Assembly (NCBI GenBank): GCA_041663205.1
Contig: JBAZQZ010000009.1
Span: 1 to 35,461 of the forward strand
Direction of reading: 5' to 3'
Origin: UM-FILTER-38-24 sp041663205
GTDB taxonomy: Bacteria > Patescibacteriota > Gracilibacteria > UBA1369 > LOWO2-01-FULL-3
Length of the DNA: 35,461 bases
In this document: positions 7,834 through 15,169 of the stretch, piece after piece
Numbering within the stretch: position 1 is the first letter of the stretch
How the letters are laid out: each line of letters opens with the position of its first letter
The notes under the pieces: model-generated
The model's input: only the letters and a program-made list of their open reading frames with translations
What the model was told of the DNA's origin: nothing
Database searches by the model: none
Made by a program: the position numbers and the translations under genes

Positions 7834-8389
7834 CGTTGCCGCTTGCCTTGTTCACGACCGGCGAATCGAGTAGCCCGGCGTACTCCGGCATGAGCGTATT
7901 CCAGTCGTCAAGCGCGTGGGCGCTGTCATCCTCAGTGATCGTGATTTCCATCGGCACAGGCACGCGCGGCTCATCAGCCCCGTTCGGGATGAAGCGCACC
8001 GACTTGACGGGCTGGTCTTGCTGCTGTTCGTCGCCCGGCTGGGCCATGTCCTCAGCGTCGCCCGGTTCCTGCTGTTCGTCGGGTTGCGCCTGCTCCGCCA
8101 TCTGCTCAGCCACCACAGCCGCCCGCGCGTCGGCCTCCTGCTGTGCCTTTTCAGTCGCCGGCATCGCCGCCTTGCTGGTAGGCATCATCAGCACATCGCC
8201 GGCGTTGCCCGGCAGCGGCTCCAGCTTGAGCTTGCCGCGATACTCGTTGATGCTCAGCACCCCGCCCTCGTAGGCGGCTTTCCACGGCTCTAACTGCTGG
8301 GCGAACTGTGCCGCCAGCGCCTTGACGGTTGACGTGTCAAACTCGCACGTGATGCCGTCGCCGTACTCCGCTGCCAGGTCGAGCGTCAT
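7823..8389 (-). CDS. Portal protein, C-terminal part in a shifted frame
   Basis: A 188-residue reading frame that carries the C-terminal part of the portal: it opens MTLDLAAEYGDGITCEFDTSTV and continues through an SINEYRGKLKLEPLPGNAGDVLMMP segment that normally follows the core clip/stem region in HK97-type portals. The final 100 residues are acidic and low-complexity. Its ATG overlaps the TGA of the upstream fragment (ATGA), with no clear Shine-Dalgarno site. Translation may come from a -1 shift near 8414-8416, which would read LAFYWRRYADQMTLDLA, or from coupled re-initiation. A simple mutation or assembly error is the other possibility. Confidence 0.75.
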   Translation of the reverse strand: MTLDLAAEYGDGITCEFDTSTVKALAAQFAQQLEPWKAAYEGGVLSINEYRGKLKLEPLPGNAGDVLMMPTSKAAMPATEKAQQEADARAAVVAEQMAEQAQPDEQQEPGDAEDMAQPGDEQQQDQPVKSVRFIPNGADEPRVPVPMEITITEDDSAHALDDWNTLMPEYAGLLDSPVVNKASGNDAN

Positions 8390-9396
8390 CTGGTCCGCGT
8401 AGCGGCGCCAGTAAAGGCCAGCGTCGTCTCCGTGAAAAACAGGCGTGCGCTCTCGAAGTTGCTGAACGTGCTCGACCGCAGCCCGCTGTTGGCGCCCACC
8501 AGGATGCTAGGCACGCCGATCGCTGCGCAGATGCGGCTTTCCGTGTCCGAGCGCAGGCCGGAGAACTCCAACTGTTGCAGGTTGAATCCGAGCATTACAA
8601 TGTCGGCGCCGGCGTCCAGGATGGCCGGCGTGCCGATCCGGTTGCCGCCGAACTCCTGCCGGAACTTGGCCTTGATCAGGTCCGCCGTCGCCTGGTCCGG
8701 TATGCCATCGGGGATCTTGAGCGCAATGCCCGGCTGCGCGTAGTTCGCCAGCAGCGCACCCACGTGCTGGGTCGCCAGGTTGTCCGCGCTCAGGTCTGCG
8801 CGTGATGCACTCAGCGGCCCGAGCCCCTCGACAATGCCGCCCGACTCGCCGTCAGGGTCAGGGAAGTTGAACACGATACAGTCGGCGGCAGGGATGAACT
8901 GTGGCGTCCCGGTGGTCGGGTCGCCGTAGGCCCAGCCCCGCAGCGGATTACCCGGCGTGTTGGTGTAGACTGGCGCGACGCGGTCCGGCCGCAACGGCCA
9001 CAGCGCGATAGGTGACCCGCCGTTGGCGCGCTCTTTGAACCACACGGACCGGCCCACTGCTGCCAGTTGGATCGTGGACAGCTCCCAGAACTCGAACTCT
9101 GTCATCAGTTCGTTGGGCCGCCGAATCAGCCGCATCAGCTCATGGTCGCTGGGCAGCGGCTCGCGGTCGTCATCCTCGCCAGTGTAGGCGCGCAGCCTGG
9201 CCTCGGGCACACTCTGCGACAGCAGGCGTATGGCGCTGTAGGCGATGCTGTTGCCACCGTAGCCCTGTTTGATGAGCGACCGCCATGTCGACTCCATGAG
9301 CCACAGGACATTTGCCAGGTAGCCGGCCACGAGCGACAGGCCGCGCACGCGTTTGGATGCGATGTTGCCCAGCTTTGCCCGCAGCCAGTCAAACAT
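8386..9396 (-). CDS. Portal protein, N-terminal and core part (HK97 family)
   Basis: A 336-residue frame covering most of an HK97-type portal: an N-terminal segment WLMESTWRSLIKQGYGGNSIAYSAIRLLSQS, the wing strand IRRPNELMTEFEFWELSTIQLAAVG, and the core GVPSILVGANSGLRSSTFSNFESARLFFTETTLA. Family members continue directly into a W-R-R-x-x-D-Q-M helix. Here the frame instead ends FTGAATRTR and stops, while the expected continuation sits in the -1 frame. The product forms the dodecameric DNA gate at one capsid vertex. The start overlaps the end of the large terminase gene. Confidence 0.88.
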   Translation of the reverse strand: MFDWLRAKLGNIASKRVRGLSLVAGYLANVLWLMESTWRSLIKQGYGGNSIAYSAIRLLSQSVPEARLRAYTGEDDDREPLPSDHELMRLIRRPNELMTEFEFWELSTIQLAAVGRSVWFKERANGGSPIALWPLRPDRVAPVYTNTPGNPLRGWAYGDPTTGTPQFIPAADCIVFNFPDPDGESGGIVEGLGPLSASRADLSADNLATQHVGALLANYAQPGIALKIPDGIPDQATADLIKAKFRQEFGGNRIGTPAILDAGADIVMLGFNLQQLEFSGLRSDTESRICAAIGVPSILVGANSGLRSSTFSNFESARLFFTETTLAFTGAATRTR

Positions 9397-10666
9397 TCAG
9401 CGCCGCCTTGTCTGGCATGGCCACCCACGCAAACGGCAGGCCGCTGTGTGTCACGCCCTGGACCACATACCGCAGCGCGTCCAGACGGTGAAACGTCGCC
9501 TTGTCCTTGATGTCGTCAGTCGTGTGGCCGGCATCGTCAAGCTTGCGGCTGTAGGTGCCCAGCTCATCGCGCAGGCCACGCAGGGTATCGAAAACGTAGA
9601 GCCGAAAGCCCTTGAACAGTGCGATCACGCGGTCAATGCCAGGGTCAACGTCTGGGATCGGTGGTTCTTTGACGGACACACCCGCCGCTTTCCAATCCAT
9701 GCGCTGCTGTGTTTCAGACTTTGCGCCACCGTGCCAGGTTCGCACATTTACACCCTTGGCGTGGTCCTTCGCCCGCCGTGCATGTTGTGGCGTCGTCATG
9801 CCCCCGTCAAGAGATTCGTGGTAGGCATAATAGATGTCGGCGTCGGGATCATGCGCCAGCCAGACAAGCGCCGTGTTGACAGCACCAAAGTCAAGCCCGA
9901 CATGGCGGGGCCAGTGCGCCGGTATGTCAAACGGCTTCACGAGATGCCCGCCATTCTCCCGGTAGTCGTCAAGGTAGTCCTCGTAAATCAGGCCGGCCGG
10001 CCTGGTGAACTCGCCATCGTAAAACATGCGATGCTTCCAGCCCGGAAGCGTGGCCTTTGCCCGGTTGTACTCCGCAAGCGGAAAGGCCGGGTTCATCGTG
10101 CTCTTGAACTGCACAACCTCGTAATCAGGATCGCCGGCCCGCCAGCGGTCGAATACCTCTGTCTTGAGCCACCCCAGGTTGTAGGGTGTCGTGGTGCCAA
10201 GCACCCGCCCCTGGGCCAGTGACAAGCGCCTCAAGACTGCTTCCCACGATTCAAGCCTAAAGTCGTCTTGCCCTACCTCATCCAGCCAGGCCGCCTTAGC
10301 TGTGGCTGACTCCAGACCCCCCGGTGCGTTGGCGCTGCGTAGGATGATGCGACTCTGTTTGTCGTGCGAGACGATCACCCGGTCAGACGCCTCGTAGCTG
10401 CCCCACTGTAGCAACTCACAGAACACCCGCTTCATCTCTGGCAGCATCTTGAGTTTGAATAGGTCGTATGTCGCCGTTACTGCCAGGTAGTCTCCCGGCC
10501 CACATAGATCCATCTCCCGCTTTAGCCACCACGGCCCCCAGGAAGTCTTTCCCGATTGCGTGCCGGCGATGACGAACACAAACCGCCGTTTGCTATCCCA
10601 GGCTTGGGTCTGGCCCCGGTGCTGATTCAGCCTCAGCTTCGCCCCGGCCATCTCCACCAGAGCCAT
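9389..10666 (-). CDS. terL: Terminase large subunit (packaging ATPase and nuclease)
   Basis: A 425-residue protein with the standard two-domain build. ATPase motifs are visible: Walker A AGTQSGKTS at residues 34-42, Walker B AAWLDE at 125-130, and the coupling motif GTTTPYN at 157-163. The RNase H-like nuclease follows, with an acidic residue in VGLDFGA (D259) and another in LDALRYV (D396). It pumps DNA into the prohead through the portal and cuts the concatemer. The start overlaps the end of the small subunit gene by 74 bases in another frame, which is long but not rare in phages. Confidence 0.95.
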   Translation of the reverse strand: MALVEMAGAKLRLNQHRGQTQAWDSKRRFVFVIAGTQSGKTSWGPWWLKREMDLCGPGDYLAVTATYDLFKLKMLPEMKRVFCELLQWGSYEASDRVIVSHDKQSRIILRSANAPGGLESATAKAAWLDEVGQDDFRLESWEAVLRRLSLAQGRVLGTTTPYNLGWLKTEVFDRWRAGDPDYEVVQFKSTMNPAFPLAEYNRAKATLPGWKHRMFYDGEFTRPAGLIYEDYLDDYRENGGHLVKPFDIPAHWPRHVGLDFGAVNTALVWLAHDPDADIYYAYHESLDGGMTTPQHARRAKDHAKGVNVRTWHGGAKSETQQRMDWKAAGVSVKEPPIPDVDPGIDRVIALFKGFRLYVFDTLRGLRDELGTYSRKLDDAGHTTDDIKDKATFHRLDALRYVVQGVTHSGLPFAWVAMPDKAALNV

Positions 10667-11252
10667 AGTCCCTCACCACCTCAACCATTTGTACTGCCAC
10701 AGGCCCGCCATTAGCTCCGGTGAGCGTCACCTTGTCTACAAACATGCCGCGAACCTTGCCAATCTTCTCCATTGCGGCCTGCGCGTCGTAAAGCTCGATT
10801 GTGAGCCCGTCTTTGGGCGAATCCTTGAACTTGCGAATCAGTCTTGCGTATGCCGGGTCAAGCAACTTCTCAGGATCAATAGCCACTCGTCGCACCAAGT
10901 GGAAAATGTGCGTTTCCTTTGTGCCGTCGTCCTTTTCCTCAACGACTTCCTTGGCGTCAATGCGGTCATCGGTCACAAAGGGGAACTCAGTCCATTCCTC
11001 GACCAGCTTGAAAAAAGGGGCGATGTTACCGCGTGCCTGTGCCGTAAGCCCGGTTAGCACCTCTCCCGAACTCATGGTTAGCTCATCTAGGCGGCGCTGT
11101 ATCTCGGATGCGATGTCAACATCTGACAACAGACGCCCGCCGATGGTGTTTGACCGTCCGTTGTAGCCCGCTTGCCGCGCGGACTCAGAAGCGTTCCATG
11201 TTTGCAGGTACGCCTCTACAAAAGCGCGATGCTTCGGACTCAGGTCAGCCAA
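10593..11252 (-). CDS. terS: Terminase small subunit
   Basis: A 219-residue protein from a TTG at 11252, chosen because GGGAG lies six bases upstream; a GTG at 11282 gives ten more residues but has no ribosome site. The N-terminus SPKHRAFVEAYLQTWNASESARQAGY is the classical HTH of terminase_2-type small subunits, followed by GGRLLSDVDIASEIQRRL. The middle is helical and charged, and the tail is glycine-, proline- and acid-rich. It recognises the packaging site and hands DNA to the large subunit, whose gene overlaps its 3' end. Confidence 0.85.
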   Translation of the reverse strand: MADLSPKHRAFVEAYLQTWNASESARQAGYNGRSNTIGGRLLSDVDIASEIQRRLDELTMSSGEVLTGLTAQARGNIAPFFKLVEEWTEFPFVTDDRIDAKEVVEEKDDGTKETHIFHLVRRVAIDPEKLLDPAYARLIRKFKDSPKDGLTIELYDAQAAMEKIGKVRGMFVDKVTLTGANGGPVAVQMVEVVRDYGSGGDGRGEAEAESAPGPDPSLG

Positions 11253-11301
11253 GTTAGTCTCCCATCCCCCCCAGCGTAGCACGATGATGCACGGCTGTAT
11301 A

Positions 11302-11529
11302 TCACGTCAAAGGGGTATCTTCGGAAGCAGATGATGAGGCGAACACAAGGAATACGGCATGTGTGACCGTTGACACGCCCAGCTTCAGGCGGATATTGCG
11401 CACATGCGTGTCAACGGTCAGCGGGGATATGGTCAGATGCTGCGCAACGTCGGCAAAGGCACATCCATGCGCAATGAGCGCCAGCACCTCAGCCTCGCGC
11501 GGCGTCAAGCAGGTTGACGGCCCGACCAC
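11302..11529 (-). CDS. Stand-alone LuxR/GerE-type HTH regulator
   Basis: A 75-residue protein starting at GTG 11529, with GGGGGG six bases upstream, inside the 3' end of the synthase gene. Almost the whole product is one LuxR C-terminal HTH: CLTPREAEVLALIAHG, then FADVAQHLTISPLTVDTHVRNIRLKLGV, matching the 'LTxRExEVL...IA..L..S..TV..H...I..KLGV' pattern. There is no receiver or ligand domain, as in small GerE-like activators. It is the last gene of the sugar operon and directly precedes terminase, so it may regulate late genes or the host; the target is unknown. Confidence 0.85.
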   Translation of the reverse strand: MVGPSTCLTPREAEVLALIAHGCAFADVAQHLTISPLTVDTHVRNIRLKLGVSTVTHAVFLVFASSSASEDTPLT

Positions 11530-12545
11530 GATTTGCCCCCCAAATCGAGCGGCTCCCCCCGGCGATATGCGCGCGGGGCAGGGTGGCCCAGCACGTAGGG
11601 TAGTTGCGCGGGCTCAGCCCCACCGATCGGGCGCAGGCTGGCGACGTTGGACGCGGTGAACGGCTCGCCGGCCGCAATGTCGGCGGTCACCCACAGGGAG
11701 CGGCGATAGCGCAGGTTGGGCTCCTCCGATGCCGTTGGCCCATAGCGCACGGTGCCGAGCGCGGCGGTTGTGTCACGGATGGCTGCAACCATCGCGGCGA
11801 ACTCGTGCGGTTCGTCCGAGAATGCGGCGTCAGGCCCGCCGTCCGAGCGTGACAGCGTCAGGTGTCGCTCTACCAGGCAGGCGCCCAGAGCGACGGCCGC
11901 GGTAACCACGGTGTTGCTGCGCGTGTGGTCCGACAGGCCGGCATATCCCAACGGCGATAGGCCATGCACCGTCAGAATGTTGGCGTCGTCAAGCGCTGCT
12001 GGGTAGGCTGATGTGCATCTAAGTGCTATCACGGGCTTCAGGTCCGCTGCTAGGCGCGCTTCAAAGATTTCCGCCGCCGTCGCCATGCCCGTTGACAGAA
12101 TCACGGGTTTCCCCTTGCTGGCCATGTGGCGAATCAGCGGCAGGTCGGTCAGCTCGAAGGACGCGCACTTGTGGCACGGCGCGCCAATGGCGTCCATCAT
12201 GTCCACGTCAGCCGGCGTAAACTCCGATGCGAAGTACAGCATGCCCAGGTCAGCGCACATCGCCATAAGCCGCGCGTGCCAGGCCAGGGGCATCGCCGCT
12301 TGCGAGTAGAGCGCGTGCAGCGTCGTCTGCCGGCCGGCCCAGGTGCATCGGTGCGCGGCATCGTCTATGTCCAACGTCATGCCGTCGGGAGTCATGCACT
12401 GGCCTTTGACCGCGTCGGCCCCCGCAGTCCAAGCTGCATTGACCAGGCGCGAAACGCGGTCCCAGGATTGCAGGTGGTTGCCGCTCAGCTCTGCCACGCA
12501 CAGGACCGGCTGCCCCGGCCCTACGTCACGGTTGCCTATTCGCAT
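11505..12545 (-). CDS. Pseudaminic acid synthase-like (NeuB/PseI family) with SAF domain
   Basis: A 346-residue enzyme with an N-terminal TIM barrel and a C-terminal SAF (antifreeze-like) domain. Family landmarks are AELSGNH (18-24), VKGQ (46-49), KCASFELTDLPLI (126-138), STGMA (151-155), LRCTSAYP, GLSDHT, and ERHLTLSRSDGGPDAAFS. GLSDHT and GGPDxAFS are closer to PseI than to sialic acid synthase. It should condense phosphoenolpyruvate with a six-carbon amino sugar to give a nine-carbon nonulosonate. VKGQ replaces the usual VKFQ. GGAGG lies five bases before ATG. The start overlaps the previous gene and the end overlaps the LuxR gene. Confidence 0.9.
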   Translation of the reverse strand: MRIGNRDVGPGQPVLCVAELSGNHLQSWDRVSRLVNAAWTAGADAVKGQCMTPDGMTLDIDDAAHRCTWAGRQTTLHALYSQAAMPLAWHARLMAMCADLGMLYFASEFTPADVDMMDAIGAPCHKCASFELTDLPLIRHMASKGKPVILSTGMATAAEIFEARLAADLKPVIALRCTSAYPAALDDANILTVHGLSPLGYAGLSDHTRSNTVVTAAVALGACLVERHLTLSRSDGGPDAAFSDEPHEFAAMVAAIRDTTAALGTVRYGPTASEEPNLRYRRSLWVTADIAAGEPFTASNVASLRPIGGAEPAQLPYVLGHPAPRAYRRGEPLDLGGKSWSGRQPA

Positions 12546-12838
12546 GGCCGCCTCCGAATCAAGCTGTTACGAACGCGAAACCACAGCCACCATGCGACGG
12601 CGGAGAGGATCAACAGCCCGTCACGTCGCGCGATGACATAGCGCAAGTAGTGCGGTTGCCACCCAACAACCACAAGCGGCCACGGCCACAAGTCATGGTC
12701 CATGTGCTTCCAGAACTGATAACTGGCATAGGTATACCACCACGGTCGACCTTGCCACCTGAATGTGAGCCACGGATCAAGCCTTCTGTCATGGCCGAAC
12801 GGGTAACTCTGCGAGATATGGATGGCCGCCAGCCTCAT
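12536..12838 (-). CDS. Small Trp-rich possible membrane protein of the sugar operon
   Basis: A 100-residue protein coupled to the methyltransferase by an ATGA overlap at 12838, and overlapping the synthase start at its end. It is notably rich in tryptophan and tyrosine (RPWWYTYASYQFWKHMDHDLWPWPLVVVGW), with one likely hydrophobic helix near residues 75-90 (LLILSAVAWWLWF) and a basic C-terminus. No family is recognised. Its context suggests a role in sugar transfer, export or membrane anchoring of the pathway, but this is inference only. Confidence 0.6.
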   Translation of the reverse strand: MRLAAIHISQSYPFGHDRRLDPWLTFRWQGRPWWYTYASYQFWKHMDHDLWPWPLVVVGWQPHYLRYVIARRDGLLILSAVAWWLWFRVRNSLIRRRPCE

Positions 12839-13587
12839 AGCGTGCGCCTCCACACCCACAGGCGCTGCTGGCCGAGCTGGCCGATTGGCGGCAGGTCAAG
12901 CGCAAGCCGGTTGACGGGCGCATTGTAGTCTGGCGCGTGGCCCTCCTGCTCCGCCAGTGCCGCATTCACCACGCGCGACAGCAGCGCATAGGTGCTCAGC
13001 GGGTATTCGATGGCCTCCAGCGGCTCGCCATCTGCCCAGTCAAGCTCCTCTATTTCCGCGTCGCGCAGGTAGCGATTGTGCCACGGCGGGGTAATCGGTT
13101 GCAGCCCAACCACGGCGCGCATGTCGTTGATGCCTGCCAGGCCCTCAGCCGAGCATTCGCACATGAGATACAGCCCGCCCGGCTTGAGCAGCGACAGCAG
13201 GTAGCGGATAGCGCGCTGTTGCATATGCCAGTTTGGCAGGTTGATAATGCACCGCTGGGTGTAGATCACGTCGAAACGCTCTGCCACCGGTGGCTCGTCG
13301 CGCACGTCAACCACCGCATATGCTCCGCCCGTAAATACAGACGCCCGGCGCGCCTCGTCAATCATGGCCGGCGCGTAATCCCAACCGGTTACGTCGCAGC
13401 CCATGTCAGCCACGACGCGTAACGTCTCTCCTGTGCCGCAGCCCACGTCAAGCACGCGGCTGCCGGGAGCGATGTGCGCCATGATCGCGCGCCGCTCGAG
13501 CTCCGCGGCGATGGTGTCACGGCTGCCAGCGGTCGCGCCCGCGTGCGCCTGTGCGTTCCAGAATGCCCGAACGTCAGTAGTTTTCAC
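12835..13587 (-). CDS. Class I SAM-dependent methyltransferase
   Basis: A 250-residue protein from GTG 13587, which has GAGGAG seven bases upstream; the in-frame upstream extension is arginine-rich and reads through another gene, so it is rejected. The SAM-binding motif I is VLDVGCGTG (residues 45-53), followed by an acidic strand end GWDYAP, a DVRDEPP loop and a post-motif LKPGGLYLMCE. The mid-part INLPNWHMQQRAIRYLL fits small-molecule methyltransferases. In this cassette it probably O- or N-methylates the sugar or its nucleotide form. The start overlaps the 87-residue gene by 14 bases. Confidence 0.85.
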   Translation of the reverse strand: MKTTDVRAFWNAQAHAGATAGSRDTIAAELERRAIMAHIAPGSRVLDVGCGTGETLRVVADMGCDVTGWDYAPAMIDEARRASVFTGGAYAVVDVRDEPPVAERFDVIYTQRCIINLPNWHMQQRAIRYLLSLLKPGGLYLMCECSAEGLAGINDMRAVVGLQPITPPWHNRYLRDAEIEELDWADGEPLEAIEYPLSTYALLSRVVNAALAEQEGHAPDYNAPVNRLALDLPPIGQLGQQRLWVWRRTL

Positions 13588-13837
13588 ACGCCCACTCCTC
13601 AAACAGCCCCCGGTCGAAACGGGGATTCTCCGCGTGCAACTGTGCCGAGATGGCGCGCAGGCCCTCCGACCATGACCAGCCGGGGGGCAGCGCCTCAACA
13701 CCGGGCAGTAGCCGCTCCGCGCCGGAGTAGGCCCGCAGGTGCGCGACCAGCGCCGCACAGTCAGCCGTCAGCGGGAGCTGTGCCAGGTGGTTGGCGAGCT
13801 TGTGATAGCTGATATAGGGCAGGCTACCGATTGGCAA
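13574..13837 (-). CDS. Unrecognised 87-residue protein of the sugar operon
   Basis: The start is placed at TTG 13837 because GGAGGTG sits about six bases upstream, inside the 3' end of the aminotransferase gene; the longer reading from 13876 has no such site. The product begins MPIGSLPYISYHKLANHLAQ and ends RGLFEEWACENY, with no membrane helix, no cysteine cluster and no known motif. It overlaps both neighbours, so it is co-translated with the aminotransferase and methyltransferase. It could be a small catalytic or accessory subunit of the pathway. Confidence 0.65.
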   Translation of the reverse strand: MPIGSLPYISYHKLANHLAQLPLTADCAALVAHLRAYSGAERLLPGVEALPPGWSWSEGLRAISAQLHAENPRFDRGLFEEWACENY

Positions 13838-15026
13838 AAAGCACCTCCGGCAGCCGGCTCGCCATGACGGTCGCAACGTCTACGCTCTGCATCTCTGCCC
13901 ACACCTCACGCGCCGCAGCCACGGTCCGGTCGACATCCGTCATCCTATGCGCCAGACATGGGATATTGGGCCTGTTAATCAGGATGCCCCGGTCGCGCAT
14001 CGCCGCCACGAAGTAGGCGTGGTGCGCGGGCGACTCGTGCTTGACCAGCGTCACAACGGGATGGCCGTTGACTGTGTAGCCAATGTTCTGTAAGCCAACC
14101 TTGAGCGCCGCGCCAATCTGGTACAGGTGCGCCACGTCCGCGTCTGTCCAGTGGCCCAGCACGTAGTCAGCCGCAGCCAGGCCCATGGTGCAGCCGAAAT
14201 GGGTGGAGGACACAAACACCGGATCGGAGCGCGCGAACCAACTGGCCCACTCCCGCCTAAACACCATCGCGCTCACGGGCACGCCATTGCCCAACGCCTT
14301 GCCCATGCACACGATGTCGGGATGGATGTTGAGCACTTCCGCCGCGCCGCCCAGCCCGAAGCGCAGGCCGGTCACCACTTCGTCAAGGATCAGCAGCGCG
14401 CCGTAGTCATGGCGGATGCTGTTGATTACTCGCCAGTAGTTTGGCGGTGCTGCCTGGGGCGGCTGCTCAATGATGACGCACGCCACGTTAGCGCCTTCCA
14501 TCGCCCCCACAAGCGCCTCGTAAGCGCCAAATGGCACGGCGGTTACAGGATGGCGGGGTACACCCCACGCCGGCGGGGTCGCGGCGATGAACTCCGCGCC
14601 CCAGCCGTGATAGCCGACGCTGACGATGCGCTCCCGCCCGGTCACGGCGCGCGCCAGCCGCACGGCCATGCTGCACGCGTCGCTGCCCGACAGCCCGAAG
14701 CGCACGCTCAGAGGTTGCGCCTGCCAGCCGGGAACGTTTTCGCCCAGCATGGCGACAAGGCGCTCCGCTACCTGCTGCTCCAGGTAGGACGGCAGGCTGT
14801 AGCCGGTACCATCGCATATGTGCGCTGCAACACGGGTAGCAAACCCGGTATGCCCGTAGCCGAGTAGGTTGGCCCCCAATGCGCTCACCCAATCCAGCCA
14901 TGAGCGCCCATGCTCAGCGATTAGCTGCGCTCCCCGTCCGCCCTGAACTGTGGCCGGCTGGAAGTCTTGCCCCCAGAACTCCGGCCCCTTCGAGAATGTG
15001 CTTGCCCTCGGCAGAATGTCGCTCAC
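13824..15026 (-). CDS. PLP-dependent class III (GSA-type) aminotransferase
   Basis: A 400-residue protein from GTG 15026, whose GTGA overlaps the stop of a small membrane-protein gene. Class III features include SWLDWVSALGANLLGYGH, the cofactor loop SGSDA (113-117), the aspartate in LLILDEVVTG (D215) and the Schiff-base lysine in MGKALGNG (K243), with STHFGCTMG later. It closely resembles glutamate-1-semialdehyde-type enzymes recruited into surface-glycan clusters. In nonulosonate pathways an aminotransferase acts on a 4-keto sugar, usually of the DegT class, so this class is unusual for that step. Substrate is inferred from context. Confidence 0.88.
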   Translation of the reverse strand: MSDILPRASTFSKGPEFWGQDFQPATVQGGRGAQLIAEHGRSWLDWVSALGANLLGYGHTGFATRVAAHICDGTGYSLPSYLEQQVAERLVAMLGENVPGWQAQPLSVRFGLSGSDACSMAVRLARAVTGRERIVSVGYHGWGAEFIAATPPAWGVPRHPVTAVPFGAYEALVGAMEGANVACVIIEQPPQAAPPNYWRVINSIRHDYGALLILDEVVTGLRFGLGGAAEVLNIHPDIVCMGKALGNGVPVSAMVFRREWASWFARSDPVFVSSTHFGCTMGLAAADYVLGHWTDADVAHLYQIGAALKVGLQNIGYTVNGHPVVTLVKHESPAHHAYFVAAMRDRGILINRPNIPCLAHRMTDVDRTVAAAREVWAEMQSVDVATVMASRLPEVLFANR

Positions 15027-15169
15027 GATCTCCCCCTTCGCCGCCATCTTGCCGCTTCCAGCACAAGCAGGATTGGCAACCAAATCGCCAGTCCGCACAC
15101 GATGCCGAGTGCGTACCTGCCAAGAAGTCCGATTGATCCCAAGAACTCAATCAGCGGTCCGTCTATCAC
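15023..15169 (-). CDS. Single-helix membrane microprotein of the sugar operon
   Basis: A 48-residue protein from GTG 15169 with AAGGAGG six bases upstream, nested at the junction between the cytidylyltransferase and aminotransferase genes and overlapping both. The sequence opens with IDGPLIEFLGSIGLLG, carries a clear hydrophobic helix (ALGIVCGLAIWLPILLVL) and ends in a basic RWRRRGRS tail, which predicts a cytoplasmic C-terminus. The start overlap, ribosome site and helix make it credible although it is short. It might tether pathway enzymes to the membrane; that is inference. Confidence 0.7.
   Translation of the reverse strand: MIDGPLIEFLGSIGLLGRYALGIVCGLAIWLPILLVLEAARWRRRGRS

Noticed and set aside
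9353..10222. 289-codon plus-strand frame
   Set aside because: It lies opposite the large terminase gene, whose ATPase and nuclease motifs are intact on the minus strand.
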